Assembly (NCBI GenBank): GCA_964466465.1
Contig: CAYXNJ010000034.1
Coordinates: 1 to 32,758, forward strand
Direction: 5' to 3'
DNA: 32,758 bases
Source of the DNA: Sulfurospirillum sp964466465
GTDB lineage: Bacteria; Campylobacterota; Campylobacteria; Campylobacterales; Sulfurospirillaceae
The notes beneath the pieces are model-generated. The model was not told where the DNA came from. It saw nothing but the letters and a program-made list of their open reading frames with translations, and searched no databases. Each line of letters begins with the position of its first letter. Position 1 is the stretch's first letter. Positions 1 through 8,683 of the stretch are shown here, piece after piece. Both the position numbers and the translations under genes were made by a program.

Positions 1-873
1 AATTTTCTTCAACATTTCTTTATCTTGGCTCCAGCCTTGCTTAACAATGACAACAAGTTTCAAAAAGACACGTTTTTGTGACAAGGATTCAATTAATTTT
101 CGTGCACTTGAGCCAATTCGTTTAATGGTCTGACCTTCTTTGCCAATGACAATTCCTTTTTGACTTTTTTTGTCAACAATAATAGTAGCATAAATATTAT
201 CGATTGTATCTTTTTCATCGACTTTATCGATGATTACATCAGCAAAATAGGGTATTTCATCACTCGTATTCTCAAAAATAGCTTCTCTAATAAGTTCTTT
301 ATAAATATCACGGGAACGTTCAGTTGTGAGAATTTCGGGGTCATACAGGTATGGATGTTCGGGCATATATTTGGAGATAGTTTCTAAAAGATAGGATTGT
401 GAGATTCCTTTTTTAACTGAAACAGGGATTAAAGCCACAAATTTATCTTGATAGGCTTGATATTCTGTGATTTTATCAAAAAGTGCTGTTTGTGAAACAC
501 TATCTGTTTTTGTGAGTAAAACCATATGTGGTATATTGGCTTTATTGAGTGACAAAAAGTCACTATAGTTTTGTATGCTATCACTTGCAGGAGCCAAAAA
601 TAGGATAAGATCGCAATCTCCCATTGCTTTCATTGCTTCTTCAAGCATAAATTGATTTAAAAGCCGCTCTTGCTCATGAATACCAGGCGTATCAATAAAG
701 ATAATTTGTGTATTCTCGTGCATAGCAATGATGTTTAAACGCTTCCGTGTAGCATTGGCTTTATGTGACACCATTGCCAGTTTTTCGCCTACTAACCAAT
801 TGAGTAAAGAACTTTTTCCTGCATTGGGTCTGCCTATAACAGCGACATATCCTGCTTTTGTTTTTTCGTTCAT
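1..873 (-). CDS. era: GTPase Era, ribosome assembly factor (3' end outside window)
   Basis: Era is a GTP-binding protein that binds the 3' end of 16S rRNA and helps mature the 30S subunit. I translated 291 residues from the ATG at 871-873; the frame is still open at the window edge. The P-loop GRPNAGKS is at residues 14-21, a DTPG switch II motif follows near residue 60, and TKTD stands in the usual NKxD position. The C-terminal part contains the KH-domain signature VIGKEGQTIKRIG. The length already matches full Era proteins, so only a few residues should be missing. The start lies 13 bases after the hslU stop on the same strand, so it is probably the last visible gene of the argG-to-era operon. 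Confidence 0.96.
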   Translation of the reverse strand, partial: MNEKTKAGYVAVIGRPNAGKSSLLNWLVGEKLAMVSHKANATRKRLNIIAMHENTQIIFIDTPGIHEQERLLNQFMLEEAMKAMGDCDLILFLAPASDSIQNYSDFLSLNKANIPHMVLLTKTDSVSQTALFDKITEYQAYQDKFVALIPVSVKKGISQSYLLETISKYMPEHPYLYDPEILTTERSRDIYKELIREAIFENTSDEIPYFADVIIDKVDEKDTIDNIYATIIVDKKSQKGIVIGKEGQTIKRIGSSARKLIESLSQKRVFLKLVVIVKQGWSQDKEMLKKI

Positions 874-886
874 GTGACTTCTTTAA

Positions 887-2212
887 TTATAAAATATAGC
901 GACTGCTATCTTCGCTCTCAACAATGGCATCAAGTTTTGCATGTACAAGTTCTTTTGTAACATGTAATGTTTCACCAGCATGTTCATCTGCGCTATAGCT
1001 AATGTCTTCAAGTACTTTTTCGATGATAGTATGTAGTCTTCTTGCCCCAATGTCTTCGGTTTTTTCATTGGTAATTTGAGCAATTTTTGCGATTGCTTTA
1101 ATGGCTTCATCTTCAAAGACCAATTCAACACCTTCTGTCTTTAGAAGTGCTTGATATTGACGTAGTAAAGAGTTTTTAGGCTGTGTCAAAATCTGATAAA
1201 GGACTTCTTCTGTAAGAGAACTTAGTTCTACTCGTAAAGGAAAACGACCTTGAAGCTCTGGGATCAAATCGCTAGGTTTACTGAGATGAAATGCACCTGC
1301 CGAGATGAAAAGAATGTGGTCGGTTTTAATGCTTCCATACTTAGTATTAACATCACTACCTTCAACGATAGGAAGAAGATCTCTTTGTACTCCTTCTTTA
1401 CTAGGGTCACTTCTATGGGACTGTGAAGAATTTACAGCGATTTTATCGATCTCATCGATAAAGATAATACCACCATTTTGCGCGCGCTCTCTGGCTTCAC
1501 TTTTAACTGTTTCCATATCTAAAAGCTTTTCGCTTGCTTCCATTTTTAGCGCTTCTTTGGCATCTTTAACTTTCATCTCTTTTTTGATGTTACCTTGCCC
1601 AGAACCTAAAATTTTGATGAAAGACTCTTGCACCTTAATCATCTCAGGAGGTAATGAGGAATCGCCTAGATCACCACTGTTTTGAGAAATTTCAACTTCT
1701 ATTTTAAGTTCGTCTAACTCACCATCGCGAAGTTTTTGACGCATTTTCTCAAAACTCTTTTCATAATCCGCTTTTTTTTCTTCACTCACACCTTTTGGAA
1801 GGGGCGGAAGCAGTTTTTCGATAATTGTTTTTTCAACATGAGCGGCAATGTCGTCTTGATTTTTTTCTTTATGCTCTGCTTTAACAAGATTGATAGAAGC
1901 CATCATAAGATCACGCACCATAGACTCAACATCACGACCAACAAAGCCAACTTCTGTATATTTACTTGCTTCAACTTTCACAAAAGGTAAAGAGAGCATC
2001 TTTGCCATACGGCGTGCAATTTCGGTTTTACCTACACCTGTAGAGCCAATCATAAGAATGTTTTTTGGCATGACTTCTTCTGCCATTTCACCTTCAAGTT
2101 TCAGTCTTCTATATCGATTACGAAGTGCAATGGCAATGGCTTTTTTTGCATTAAATTGACCGATAATATACTCATCTAAATAGGCAACGGTTTGTTTAGG
2201 TGTTAAGTTCAT
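887..2212 (-). CDS. hslU: ATP-dependent protease ATPase subunit HslU
   Basis: HslU (ClpY) is the AAA+ unfoldase that forms hexamers, unfolds substrates and threads them into the HslV peptidase in the cytoplasm. The 441-residue product is of normal family length. The Walker A motif GSTGVGKT is at residues 56-63, and a Walker B stretch GIIFIDEID follows the intermediate I-domain. The C-terminus ends in YIL, consistent with the tail that docks into HslV pockets. The gene begins 3 bases after the hslV stop, with a GAGAG ribosome binding site inside the end of hslV, so the two subunits are translationally coupled. Identification is firm from the sequence and from the adjacent hslV. Confidence 0.98.
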   Translation of the reverse strand: MNLTPKQTVAYLDEYIIGQFNAKKAIAIALRNRYRRLKLEGEMAEEVMPKNILMIGSTGVGKTEIARRMAKMLSLPFVKVEASKYTEVGFVGRDVESMVRDLMMASINLVKAEHKEKNQDDIAAHVEKTIIEKLLPPLPKGVSEEKKADYEKSFEKMRQKLRDGELDELKIEVEISQNSGDLGDSSLPPEMIKVQESFIKILGSGQGNIKKEMKVKDAKEALKMEASEKLLDMETVKSEARERAQNGGIIFIDEIDKIAVNSSQSHRSDPSKEGVQRDLLPIVEGSDVNTKYGSIKTDHILFISAGAFHLSKPSDLIPELQGRFPLRVELSSLTEEVLYQILTQPKNSLLRQYQALLKTEGVELVFEDEAIKAIAKIAQITNEKTEDIGARRLHTIIEKVLEDISYSADEHAGETLHVTKELVHAKLDAIVESEDSSRYIL

Positions 2213-2215
2213 GGA

Positions 2216-2752
2216 TTATCTCTCTAAAACGAATGTTTTAATGTGATCATTGGTATAAATACAGAGTTCGCTAGCAATTTTCAAGCTTTCTTTGACAAGA
2301 GTTTCTTCATCGAGATGTGCATGACGATCAAGTGCACGTGCTGCAGAAATGGCATAGTTTCCACCACTGCCAATCGCAGCAATCTTGCCGTCTTCTGGTT
2401 CGACAACATCACCTGTTCCGCTTAAAATAAAGATATGCTCGCAATTTAAAACAATCATCATTGCTTCCAATCGGCGTAACATTTTATCTTTACGCCACTC
2501 TTTTGAAAATTCAATGACAGACTTGTACAAATCGCCTTTTTTTTGCTCTAAAATACTTTCAAACATATCAAAAAGGTTAAACGCATCTGCAGTACTTCCC
2601 GCAAAACCTGCTAAAATTTTTCCGTTATAAAGTTTACGAATTTTAGTAGCATTGTTTTTAAGCACTGTATTGCCAAAAGTGACTTGTCCATCACCGCCAA
2701 TAACTGCTTTGTCTTTACCTCGACACGCAAGGATGGTGGTTGCTTCAAACAT
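2216..2752 (-). CDS. hslV: ATP-dependent protease peptidase subunit HslV
   Basis: HslV (ClpQ) is a proteasome-beta-like N-terminal threonine peptidase that pairs with HslU. The 178-residue product reads MFEATTILACRG at its start, followed by GGDGQVTFGN and, later, GSGGNYA, all family motifs. Four residues (MFEA) precede the paired threonines, whereas in Escherichia coli the threonine follows the initiator methionine directly. The start is fixed by a GGAGAG site in the end of rplI and by the lack of a closer start codon, so a short propeptide must be removed. The same layout is known in Bacillus CodW and, from memory, in Helicobacter and Campylobacter HslV. The gap to rplI is 5 bases. Confidence 0.97.
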   Translation of the reverse strand: MFEATTILACRGKDKAVIGGDGQVTFGNTVLKNNATKIRKLYNGKILAGFAGSTADAFNLFDMFESILEQKKGDLYKSVIEFSKEWRKDKMLRRLEAMMIVLNCEHIFILSGTGDVVEPEDGKIAAIGSGGNYAISAARALDRHAHLDEETLVKESLKIASELCIYTNDHIKTFVLER

Positions 2753-2757
2753 TGCGT

Positions 2758-3204
2758 TTACTCTCCAATAATACTAAGTTTTAGTACAGCGTGGATACCA
2801 TGTCCTAATTTAATGCTCACATCAAAATCACCTGTTGTTTTAATAGCATGCTCAATTTCAATGGTTTTTTTATCAATATCAATGCCATGTTGCACTTTTA
2901 GGTCGTGTGCAATTTCATCTTTAGTAACAGCACCAAAAAGGCTACCATTTGCACCCAATTTACGTTTTACAACAAGTTTTAACTCTGCTAATTTTTTTTC
3001 TATTGCTTTGAGATTAGCGATTTCTTCAGCTTCAGCGGCTGCTTTTTTACGTTGGTCTGATTCATATTTTCTCATAACTTCATTAGTTGCAAGAAGTGCA
3101 AACCCTTTGCCAATAAGGAAGTTTTGACCATAACCGTCTTTCACTTCTTTGATTTCGCCTTTTTTACCTAAATCTTTAACATCTTTGATCAATAAAACTT
3201 TCAT
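2758..3204 (-). CDS. rplI: 50S ribosomal protein L9
   Basis: L9 binds 23S rRNA at the base of the L1 stalk and helps hold the reading frame. The 148-residue product begins MKVLLIKDVKDLGKKGEIKEV and continues with GYGQNFLI, the conserved N-terminal rRNA-binding domain. A lysine- and alanine-rich connecting helix follows at about residues 45-80, then the C-terminal domain with LFGAVT. An AAGGA site lies 6 bases before the ATG. The gene is not beside rpsF and rpsR as in Escherichia coli. Here it sits between the rhodanese gene and hslV on the same strand, 5 bases from hslV, implying co-transcription. Confidence 0.97.
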   Translation of the reverse strand: MKVLLIKDVKDLGKKGEIKEVKDGYGQNFLIGKGFALLATNEVMRKYESDQRKKAAAEAEEIANLKAIEKKLAELKLVVKRKLGANGSLFGAVTKDEIAHDLKVQHGIDIDKKTIEIEHAIKTTGDFDVSIKLGHGIHAVLKLSIIGE

Positions 3205-3213
3205 TTTTTATCC

Positions 3214-3636
3214 TTATAATTTAATATTTTTTGGAAGTGGAGCATTTTTAAGTTTCTCACCATAATATTTGGCAATTCCTCCACTAAGATGAGCAATATT
3301 TAAAAAGCCCATTCTACGTAAAATAAATATCATTTGTGCTGTACGTCCAGCAGTATGACAGTAAAAAATCAAAAGTTTGCCTGAGAGTTTTTTCAGCTCT
3401 TCCATATGAAGATGAATGGTTGAAGTAGGTAAGAGCATGTCAGTACCTTTTATACTTGATTCAGAGTATTCATACATCTCTCTAATATCAATCAATATAA
3501 AGTCAAGTCTCTTTTGCGCTCTTAAATTTAGCATGACGTGTAACTCTTCACCGCTCACTTCACAGCTTTTTGTTACGGTTTTTACTAAATTCATAATTGC
3601 TTCTTCGCTCCATTCATTTTCGCATGGCTCATCCAT
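3214..3636 (-). CDS. Rhodanese-like domain protein
   Basis: A single-domain rhodanese of 140 residues. The active-site loop CHTAGRT begins at Cys93, matching the CxxGxRS/T loop that carries the persulfide in sulfurtransferases. Ahead of it comes LIDIREMYEYSESSIKG, the typical DxRxxxEY..xHI(x)G segment of the fold, and after it GFLNIAHLSGGIAKY, the conserved closing helix. The start is uncertain. The ATG at 3636 lies 5 bases after argG ends but has no clear ribosome binding site. An ATG at 3594 (residue 15) has a purine-rich GGAGCGAAGAAG stretch ahead of it and still keeps the whole domain. The sulfur donor and acceptor cannot be told from sequence. It probably belongs to the argG operon. Confidence 0.88.
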   Translation of the reverse strand: MDEPCENEWSEEAIMNLVKTVTKSCEVSGEELHVMLNLRAQKRLDFILIDIREMYEYSESSIKGTDMLLPTSTIHLHMEELKKLSGKLLIFYCHTAGRTAQMIFILRRMGFLNIAHLSGGIAKYYGEKLKNAPLPKNIKL

Positions 3637-3641
3637 CAGGA

Positions 3642-4871
3642 TTAAGCTTTACCTTGATTTTTTCTATTTTTACCACTAATAATAAAACGTAGTGCATTAA
3701 GCTTAATAAAGCCTGCTGCATCTTTTTGATTGTACACTTCATCTTCTTCAAACGTACAAAATGCTTCATTGAAAAGATTATTGGTTTTAGAATCTCTTCC
3801 AATAACAGAAACATTACCTTTGTAAAGCTTCAATTTTACAGTTCCATTTACAGTCTCTTGCGATTTATCAATGGCTGCTTGCATCATTTCACGTTCAGGT
3901 GAAAACCAAAAACCGTTGTAAATCGTTTTGGCATAGCGTGGCATGATTTCATCTTTAAAATGTGCCGCTTCTCTATCTAACGTAATGCTCTCAATAGCAC
4001 GGTGAGCACGAAGCATAATCGTGCCACCAGGAGTTTCATAACAGCCTCTACTTTTCATACCGACAAAACGGTTTTCAACGATGTCGATACGACCAATACC
4101 ATGTTTACAACCAATCTCATTGAGCTTTGCAAGCATGGTTGCTGGGCTTAGTTTAACACCGTTAAGTGCTACAGGGTCACCTTTTTCATAGGTTAATTCA
4201 ATTACTTCTGATTGATCTGGTGCTTTTTCAGGGCTTACTGTCCAACGCCACATATCCTCTTCTGGCTCTGCGGCTGGGTTTTCAAGTACCAAACCTTCAT
4301 AAGAGATGTGAAGAAGGTTTGCATCCATAGAGTAGGGTGATTTGCCAGGTTTTTTCTCAATACTGATGCCATTTTTCTCAGCATAAGCAAGTAATTTTTC
4401 GCGAGAGTTCAAATCCCATTCTCTCCAAGGAGCGATGATAACAAGGTCTGAGTTCATACTAAGGTAACCCATCTCAAAACGAACTTGGTCATTTCCTTTA
4501 CCAGTTGCCCCATGACTTACACCATCAGCACCTACCATCGCAGCGATTTCTGCTTGACGTTTTGCAATTAAAGGACGTGCTATAGACGTACCTAGAAGAT
4601 ATTCACCCTCATAAATGGCATTTGCTCTAAACATTGGGAATACATAATCTTTTACAAATTCTTCTTTTAAATCTTCAATAAAAATATTTTCAGGTTTAAT
4701 GCCTAAAGAGATAGCTTTTTTACGCGCAGGCTCTAATTCTTCGCCTTGACCGATGTCTGCTGTAAAGGTTACAACTTCACATTTGTACTCATCTTGGAGC
4801 CATTTTAAAATAATACTGGTATCAAGTCCACCTGAGTATGCTAAAACTACTTTTTTGACATTTTTTTTCAT
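3642..4871 (-). CDS. argG: Argininosuccinate synthase
   Basis: ArgG condenses citrulline and aspartate, using ATP, to argininosuccinate, the penultimate step of arginine synthesis. From the chosen start the protein has 409 residues, normal for the family, and begins MKKNVKKVVLAYSGGLDTS; the pyrophosphatase P-loop SGGLDTS is at residues 13-19. GATGKGNDQVRFE and SRGCYETPGGTIM are further family signatures. A GTG at 4886 would add five residues, but GAGGA lies 8 bases before the ATG at 4871 and overlaps the GTG reading, so the ATG is preferred. It is the first gene of the minus-strand cluster that continues to era; the rhodanese gene follows after 5 bases. Confidence 0.97.
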   Translation of the reverse strand: MKKNVKKVVLAYSGGLDTSIILKWLQDEYKCEVVTFTADIGQGEELEPARKKAISLGIKPENIFIEDLKEEFVKDYVFPMFRANAIYEGEYLLGTSIARPLIAKRQAEIAAMVGADGVSHGATGKGNDQVRFEMGYLSMNSDLVIIAPWREWDLNSREKLLAYAEKNGISIEKKPGKSPYSMDANLLHISYEGLVLENPAAEPEEDMWRWTVSPEKAPDQSEVIELTYEKGDPVALNGVKLSPATMLAKLNEIGCKHGIGRIDIVENRFVGMKSRGCYETPGGTIMLRAHRAIESITLDREAAHFKDEIMPRYAKTIYNGFWFSPEREMMQAAIDKSQETVNGTVKLKLYKGNVSVIGRDSKTNNLFNEAFCTFEEDEVYNQKDAAGFIKLNALRFIISGKNRKNQGKA

Positions 4872-4993
4872 GACACGAATCCTCACAGAATTTATAGAAT
4901 TTCGTGATGGTAGCGCAAGTTAGTAAAAACTTTGCTTATGCTTTAACTACATTTTTACCTATTGGCTGAAAAAAGCAAGTTTAAATATTCTTT

Positions 4994-5002
4994 TGCTAGA
5001 AT
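4994..5002 (+). promoter_or_regulatory. Extended -10 promoter of the S4-trpD-tsaE-lptB-rpoN operon
   Basis: TGCTAGAAT is an extended -10 element with 5 of 6 matches to TATAAT and an upstream TG. The predicted transcript start near 5009 leaves a short leader containing TAAGGA (5016-5021), 6 bases before the ATG at 5028. No clear -35 is visible, as is usual for the vegetative sigma factor in this phylum. Confidence 0.55.
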
Positions 5003-5027
5003 GAGCATTAAATCCTAAGGATGGGGT

Positions 5028-5276
5028 ATGCGAGTCGATAAATTTTTAAACAGTGTCAATATTACGAAACGTCGTGCAGTGTCAGAAGATATGTGCAAAA
5101 ATGGCGTAGTAAGCATCAATGGTGTGGTGGCAAAACCTTCTAAAGATGTCAAAATTGGTGATATTATCACGATTCAGTATCTTGAAAGAGCAGTTAAATA
5201 CGAGGTTTTGCAGATCCCTGAGACCAAAACCATTCCAAAAACGAAACAAAACGAATATGCAAGGGAAGTTGTATGA
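5028..5276 (+). CDS. S4-domain RNA-binding protein, RqcP/Hsp15-like
   Basis: An 82-residue protein that is nearly all one S4 RNA-binding domain. It begins MRVDKFLNSVNITKRRAVSEDMCKNGVVSINGVVAKPSKDVKIGD, written here only to show the pattern R-DKFL, KRR, G-V-(I/V)NG and KP-S-DVK-GD. This matches Bacillus RqcP (YabO) and the Hsp15 (HslR) family. Those proteins bind 50S subunits that still carry peptidyl-tRNA and, in the RqcP case, support RqcH-driven tailing of stalled chains. The C-terminal tail is short and basic. The gene overlaps trpD by 4 bases (ATGA), so its translation is coupled to trpD. The family is clear; the exact role in this organism is inferred. Confidence 0.85.
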   Translation: MRVDKFLNSVNITKRRAVSEDMCKNGVVSINGVVAKPSKDVKIGDIITIQYLERAVKYEVLQIPETKTIPKTKQNEYAREVV

Positions 5277-6256
5277 ATTACCAAGAAGCCTATAAGCAGT
5301 TTCATGCGCTCTTTGAGAATGAGTTAAGTGCCGAAGAAGCAGCACAATTTTTAGTAGAGCTTTACGAGAGAGGTGAGAGTTTTGAAGAGATAGCAGCAGC
5401 TGCAAAAGTGATGCGTGAACACAGCGTTAAGCTTGACGTTCCAGAAGCATTAAAAGAAGAAATTATTGATATTGTTGGTACAGGTGGCGATAAAAGCGGC
5501 ACGTTTAATATCTCTACAACCACCTCTATTGTTTTAGCATCTCTTGGTTGCAAAGTTGCTAAACATGGCAGTGGTTCTGCAACTTCGCTTTCAGGAAGTG
5601 CTGATGTCTTAAAAGCATTGGGATTAAATCTTATGTTAACACCCGAGAAGCAGATAAAAATGCTTCAAGAGTGTGGCTTTGTTTTTATGTTTGCAATGAA
5701 TCATCATCCGTGCATGAAACACATCATGCCAATTAGAAAAAGTCTCTCACATCGTACTATTTTCAATATGTTGGGACCTCTTGCAAATCCAGCAGGCGCA
5801 CAAAAACAGATGATTGGTGTTTTTCACGTTGATTATATTGAGCGTTTTAGTAAAGCTTTGCGAGAACTTGGAACAACGAAAAGCATGGTCGTAAGCTCTT
5901 TAGATGGATTGGATGAAGTGAGCATCTGCTCCCCAACACGTTATACGATGATTGAAAAACAAACAATCAGTGATGGTGAAATTGACCCACAAATGTACGG
6001 TTTTAAATTGGCTCCTCTTGAAGCCATAAAAGGTGGCGATAGCGTTCAAAATGCTGAGATTACACGTGCTATTCTTAGAGGCGACGAAAAAGGTGCTAAG
6101 CGTGATGTTGTTCTCTTAAACGGTGCCTGTGCATTAATGATCGATGGTAAAGCACGCGATATGCAAGATGGCATTGAAATGATGAAAGAAGCTCTTGAGA
6201 GTAAAAAAGCGTGGGATAAGCTTGGTGAGATTATTAAGCTTTCATACCTTGTATGA
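5273..6256 (+). CDS. trpD: Anthranilate phosphoribosyltransferase
   Basis: TrpD transfers the phosphoribosyl group of PRPP to anthranilate, the second step of tryptophan synthesis. The 327-residue protein has the glycine-rich PRPP loop GTGGD at residues 69-73, followed by KSGTFNIST, then KHGSGSATSLSGSADVLKALG and HHP and IFNMLGPLANPA, all family landmarks. The gene stands apart from other trp genes, inside a cluster devoted to RNA, envelope and sigma-54 functions. The start ATG overlaps the S4 gene stop, and the 3' end overlaps tsaE by 4 bases. The location looks like conserved lineage-specific gene order rather than a pathway operon. Confidence 0.95.
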   Translation: MNYQEAYKQFHALFENELSAEEAAQFLVELYERGESFEEIAAAAKVMREHSVKLDVPEALKEEIIDIVGTGGDKSGTFNISTTTSIVLASLGCKVAKHGSGSATSLSGSADVLKALGLNLMLTPEKQIKMLQECGFVFMFAMNHHPCMKHIMPIRKSLSHRTIFNMLGPLANPAGAQKQMIGVFHVDYIERFSKALRELGTTKSMVVSSLDGLDEVSICSPTRYTMIEKQTISDGEIDPQMYGFKLAPLEAIKGGDSVQNAEITRAILRGDEKGAKRDVVLLNGACALMIDGKARDMQDGIEMMKEALESKKAWDKLGEIIKLSYLV

Positions 6257-6684
6257 GCCAATGCTATGAAAAAGTGTGCGATTTAGCACATTTAGATGCC
6301 TTTGCAAAGGAGATTCAACAAGCACTTGGATCTTCAGGCATCCTTCTTTTACGAGGAAATCTTGCCAGTGGTAAAACTGCATTTGTAAAGGCTTTTGCAA
6401 ATGCTTTAGGGATAAAAGAAGCGATTTCTTCACCCACTTTTTCGATTTTACATGAATATGAAAGTAAACTGTTTCATTATGATATTTATCAGTGTGGAAC
6501 AGAAGGTTTTTTAAAAAGTGGGCTGATTGAAAAATTAGACTCTGAGGGGTATCATCTTATCGAATGGGGAGAGCATGAATTTGAAAAACTCTTGCAGCAT
6601 TTTGGTTTTGCTTACAGTACGATAGATATAACAACAATGGATTTACAACGCAATTACAAGGTACATATAAATGCACACGCTTAA
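6253..6684 (+). CDS. tsaE: tRNA threonylcarbamoyladenosine biosynthesis ATPase TsaE
   Basis: TsaE is the ATPase that resets the TsaB-TsaD complex during synthesis of t6A37 in tRNAs that read ANN codons. The product has 143 residues. A P-loop GNLASGKT is at residues 35-42, where most homologues have GDLGAGKT. SSPTFSILHEY and HYDIYQ follow, then LIEWGE, the conserved W/E region near the C-terminus. The start overlaps the trpD stop (ATGA) and the end overlaps lptB by 14 bases, so the three genes are translationally coupled. No tsaB or tsaD is in the window. Confidence 0.93.
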   Translation: MSQCYEKVCDLAHLDAFAKEIQQALGSSGILLLRGNLASGKTAFVKAFANALGIKEAISSPTFSILHEYESKLFHYDIYQCGTEGFLKSGLIEKLDSEGYHLIEWGEHEFEKLLQHFGFAYSTIDITTMDLQRNYKVHINAHA

Positions 6685-7393
6685 AGTTCAAGAATTACAA
6701 AAAGTTATTAAAAAAGCAGAAATTATTAAAGGTGTTTCACTGAATGTTCAAAGCGGTGAAGTTGTTGGTCTTTTAGGACCTAATGGTGCTGGTAAAACAA
6801 CAATGTTTTATATGATTTGTGGGCTCATTCCTCCAAGCGCAGGTGCTGTTTATTTTGACAACCAAGATGTTACGCAGATTCCTTTGCATGAGAGAGCAAA
6901 ATTGGGTATTGGCTATCTTCCTCAAGAATCAAGCATCTTTAAAGATCTAAGCGTTGAAGAGAATATTATGCTTGCTGCGGAGATTGTTTATCCAAATAAA
7001 GATGATGCTATGAATCGTGTTGAAGAGCTTCTTAATCTTCTCAACATTGAGCCGATTCGTAAACGAAATGGTGTAAGCCTCAGTGGAGGGGAGCGACGTC
7101 GTTGTGAAATTGCACGTTCACTTGTTTTGCAGCCGAAATTCCTTCTTTTGGACGAACCTTTCGCGGGTGTCGATCCTATTGCTGTTGCTGATATACAAGG
7201 TATTGTTCAAGAACTTGCGAAGCTTGATATTGGTGTTTTGATTACAGATCATAATGTTCGTGAGACGCTAGCGATTTGCGATAGGGCGTATGTTTTAAAA
7301 GATGGCGCATTACTCGCAAGTGGAAGTAGTAGCGAAGTTGCAGAAAATAAACTGGTAAAAACCTATTATCTTGGCGAAGATTTTAGATTTTAA
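6671..7393 (+). CDS. lptB: Lipopolysaccharide export ABC transporter ATPase LptB
   Basis: LptB powers the LptB2FGC complex that extracts lipopolysaccharide from the inner membrane and pushes it across the periplasm. The 240-residue protein has Walker A GPNGAGKT at residues 36-43, the LptB-typical Q-loop GYLPQE at 81-86, signature LSGGERRR at 137-144, Walker B LLLDEP at 158-163 and the switch His at 194. GERRR and the closing YYLGEDFRF separate LptB from other ABC ATPases. It overlaps the end of tsaE by 14 bases and is followed by rpoN after 18 bases. The lptB-rpoN pairing is conserved across many Proteobacteria. Confidence 0.95.
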   Translation: MHTLKVQELQKVIKKAEIIKGVSLNVQSGEVVGLLGPNGAGKTTMFYMICGLIPPSAGAVYFDNQDVTQIPLHERAKLGIGYLPQESSIFKDLSVEENIMLAAEIVYPNKDDAMNRVEELLNLLNIEPIRKRNGVSLSGGERRRCEIARSLVLQPKFLLLDEPFAGVDPIAVADIQGIVQELAKLDIGVLITDHNVRETLAICDRAYVLKDGALLASGSSSEVAENKLVKTYYLGEDFRF

Positions 7394-7411
7394 TCATAGG
7401 GGAGAGGGTTT

Positions 7412-8683
7412 TTGAAACTTAGAGTTTCTAATACACAAACAACCAAACAAAAGTTCTCCTCAACGCTAAGAGGTTGGCTTCCCATACTTCAAGCCAATCT
7501 CGATACTTTGGTAGAAACACTTGAACCGTTTGTTCAGGAAAATCCTTTCATTAGTGTCAAATCGGGATGTGAAGTACCCGATAAAAAATTTGAAAAAAAG
7601 AGTTTTTTCTCTGAGATTTCTAAAAATTCCGTTACCGAAACAATCGAAGCATTAACACTGGATAAAAAATCGCTTTTCCAAACGCTTCATGAACAAATCA
7701 ATCCTCCTCTTTTCCCCACTGAAAAATCACAACGTATTGCCTATGAAATTATTGAGCATATTAATGCTGAGGGCTATTTTGAAGCCGCTTCTTTAGTTGA
7801 GATTGCAAAAAAACTTGCAGTTTCAACTGATGAAGTTGAAAAAATAAGACAACGGTTTGCCTATCTTGAACCGTTGGGGATTGGCGCGTTAGATCTTAAA
7901 GAGACTTTTTTATTTCAGCTTCAAGACCTCAGTTTAGAAGATGCCCTGTACTGTATGGTTGAAAAACTTATTATTAACTTTGATACAATAGAATCTTTTA
8001 GTAAAGAACCTCTTTTTTCTGAAGCACTCAGTGTTATTAAGCATTTTCGTAATCCTCCTGCGATTGACTTTTTAGAAGACGAAAAAGAGGTTATTCCTGA
8101 CATTTTTATTTATGATTTAGCGGGTGCAATTGAGGTGAGATTAAACGATGCTTATTATCCAGAGGTCATTCTTGATACGGAAGGAATCGATGAAAATCAT
8201 AGTTTTGTCTCGCAAAAAATTAAAGATGCAAAAGACCTTATAGATGCCCTTGAAATGCGTAAAGCAACGCTTTATAAAATTGGGCTGATGATTGTTGAAT
8301 ATCAGTATGATTTTTTCTTTGGTAAAGCTATAAAACCTATGAAGCTGAAAGATTTAGCAGATGATTTAGGACGCAATCCTTCAACCATTTCACGAGCTAT
8401 CGCTGGAAAGTACCTCTCCTGTTCTCGTGGAGTTATTCCTTTAAAGCAATTTTTTGCAACAGCTGTTGAGGAAGACATTTCCAACAGCGCTATTAAAGAG
8501 TATATGCTAGAGCTGGTTAAAAATGAGAGTAAACTCAAACCACTCAGTGATTTGAAGCTTTTAGAACTTATTGAAAGTAAATTTAATATAAAAATGGTTC
8601 GACGAACCATCACAAAATACCGTCAACAGTTTAATATTGCAAGCTCTTCTGAGCGTAAAAAACTCTACACTCTTAAGCTCTAA
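7412..8683 (+). CDS. rpoN: RNA polymerase sigma-54 factor
   Basis: RpoN directs RNA polymerase to -24/-12 promoters; in flagellated Campylobacterota it controls rod, hook and minor flagellin genes with the FlgSR two-component system. The product has 423 residues. Region I (TTKQKFSSTLRGWLPILQ) is followed by NPFI. The HTH region includes NPSTISRAIAGKYLSCSRG at about residues 320-340. The RpoN box appears as VRRTITKYRQ at 396-405, against the consensus ARRTVTKYRE. The start codon is TTG, supported by a strong GGGGAGAGGG site. The stop overlaps by 4 bases the stop of the J-domain gene running the other way, and no terminator separates them. Confidence 0.96.
   Translation: MKLRVSNTQTTKQKFSSTLRGWLPILQANLDTLVETLEPFVQENPFISVKSGCEVPDKKFEKKSFFSEISKNSVTETIEALTLDKKSLFQTLHEQINPPLFPTEKSQRIAYEIIEHINAEGYFEAASLVEIAKKLAVSTDEVEKIRQRFAYLEPLGIGALDLKETFLFQLQDLSLEDALYCMVEKLIINFDTIESFSKEPLFSEALSVIKHFRNPPAIDFLEDEKEVIPDIFIYDLAGAIEVRLNDAYYPEVILDTEGIDENHSFVSQKIKDAKDLIDALEMRKATLYKIGLMIVEYQYDFFFGKAIKPMKLKDLADDLGRNPSTISRAIAGKYLSCSRGVIPLKQFFATAVEEDISNSAIKEYMLELVKNESKLKPLSDLKLLELIESKFNIKMVRRTITKYRQQFNIASSSERKKLYTLKL

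Noticed and set aside
4872..4886. GTG start at 4886 for argG
   Set aside because: The GAGGA ribosome binding site for the ATG at 4871 overlaps the would-be extra codons.
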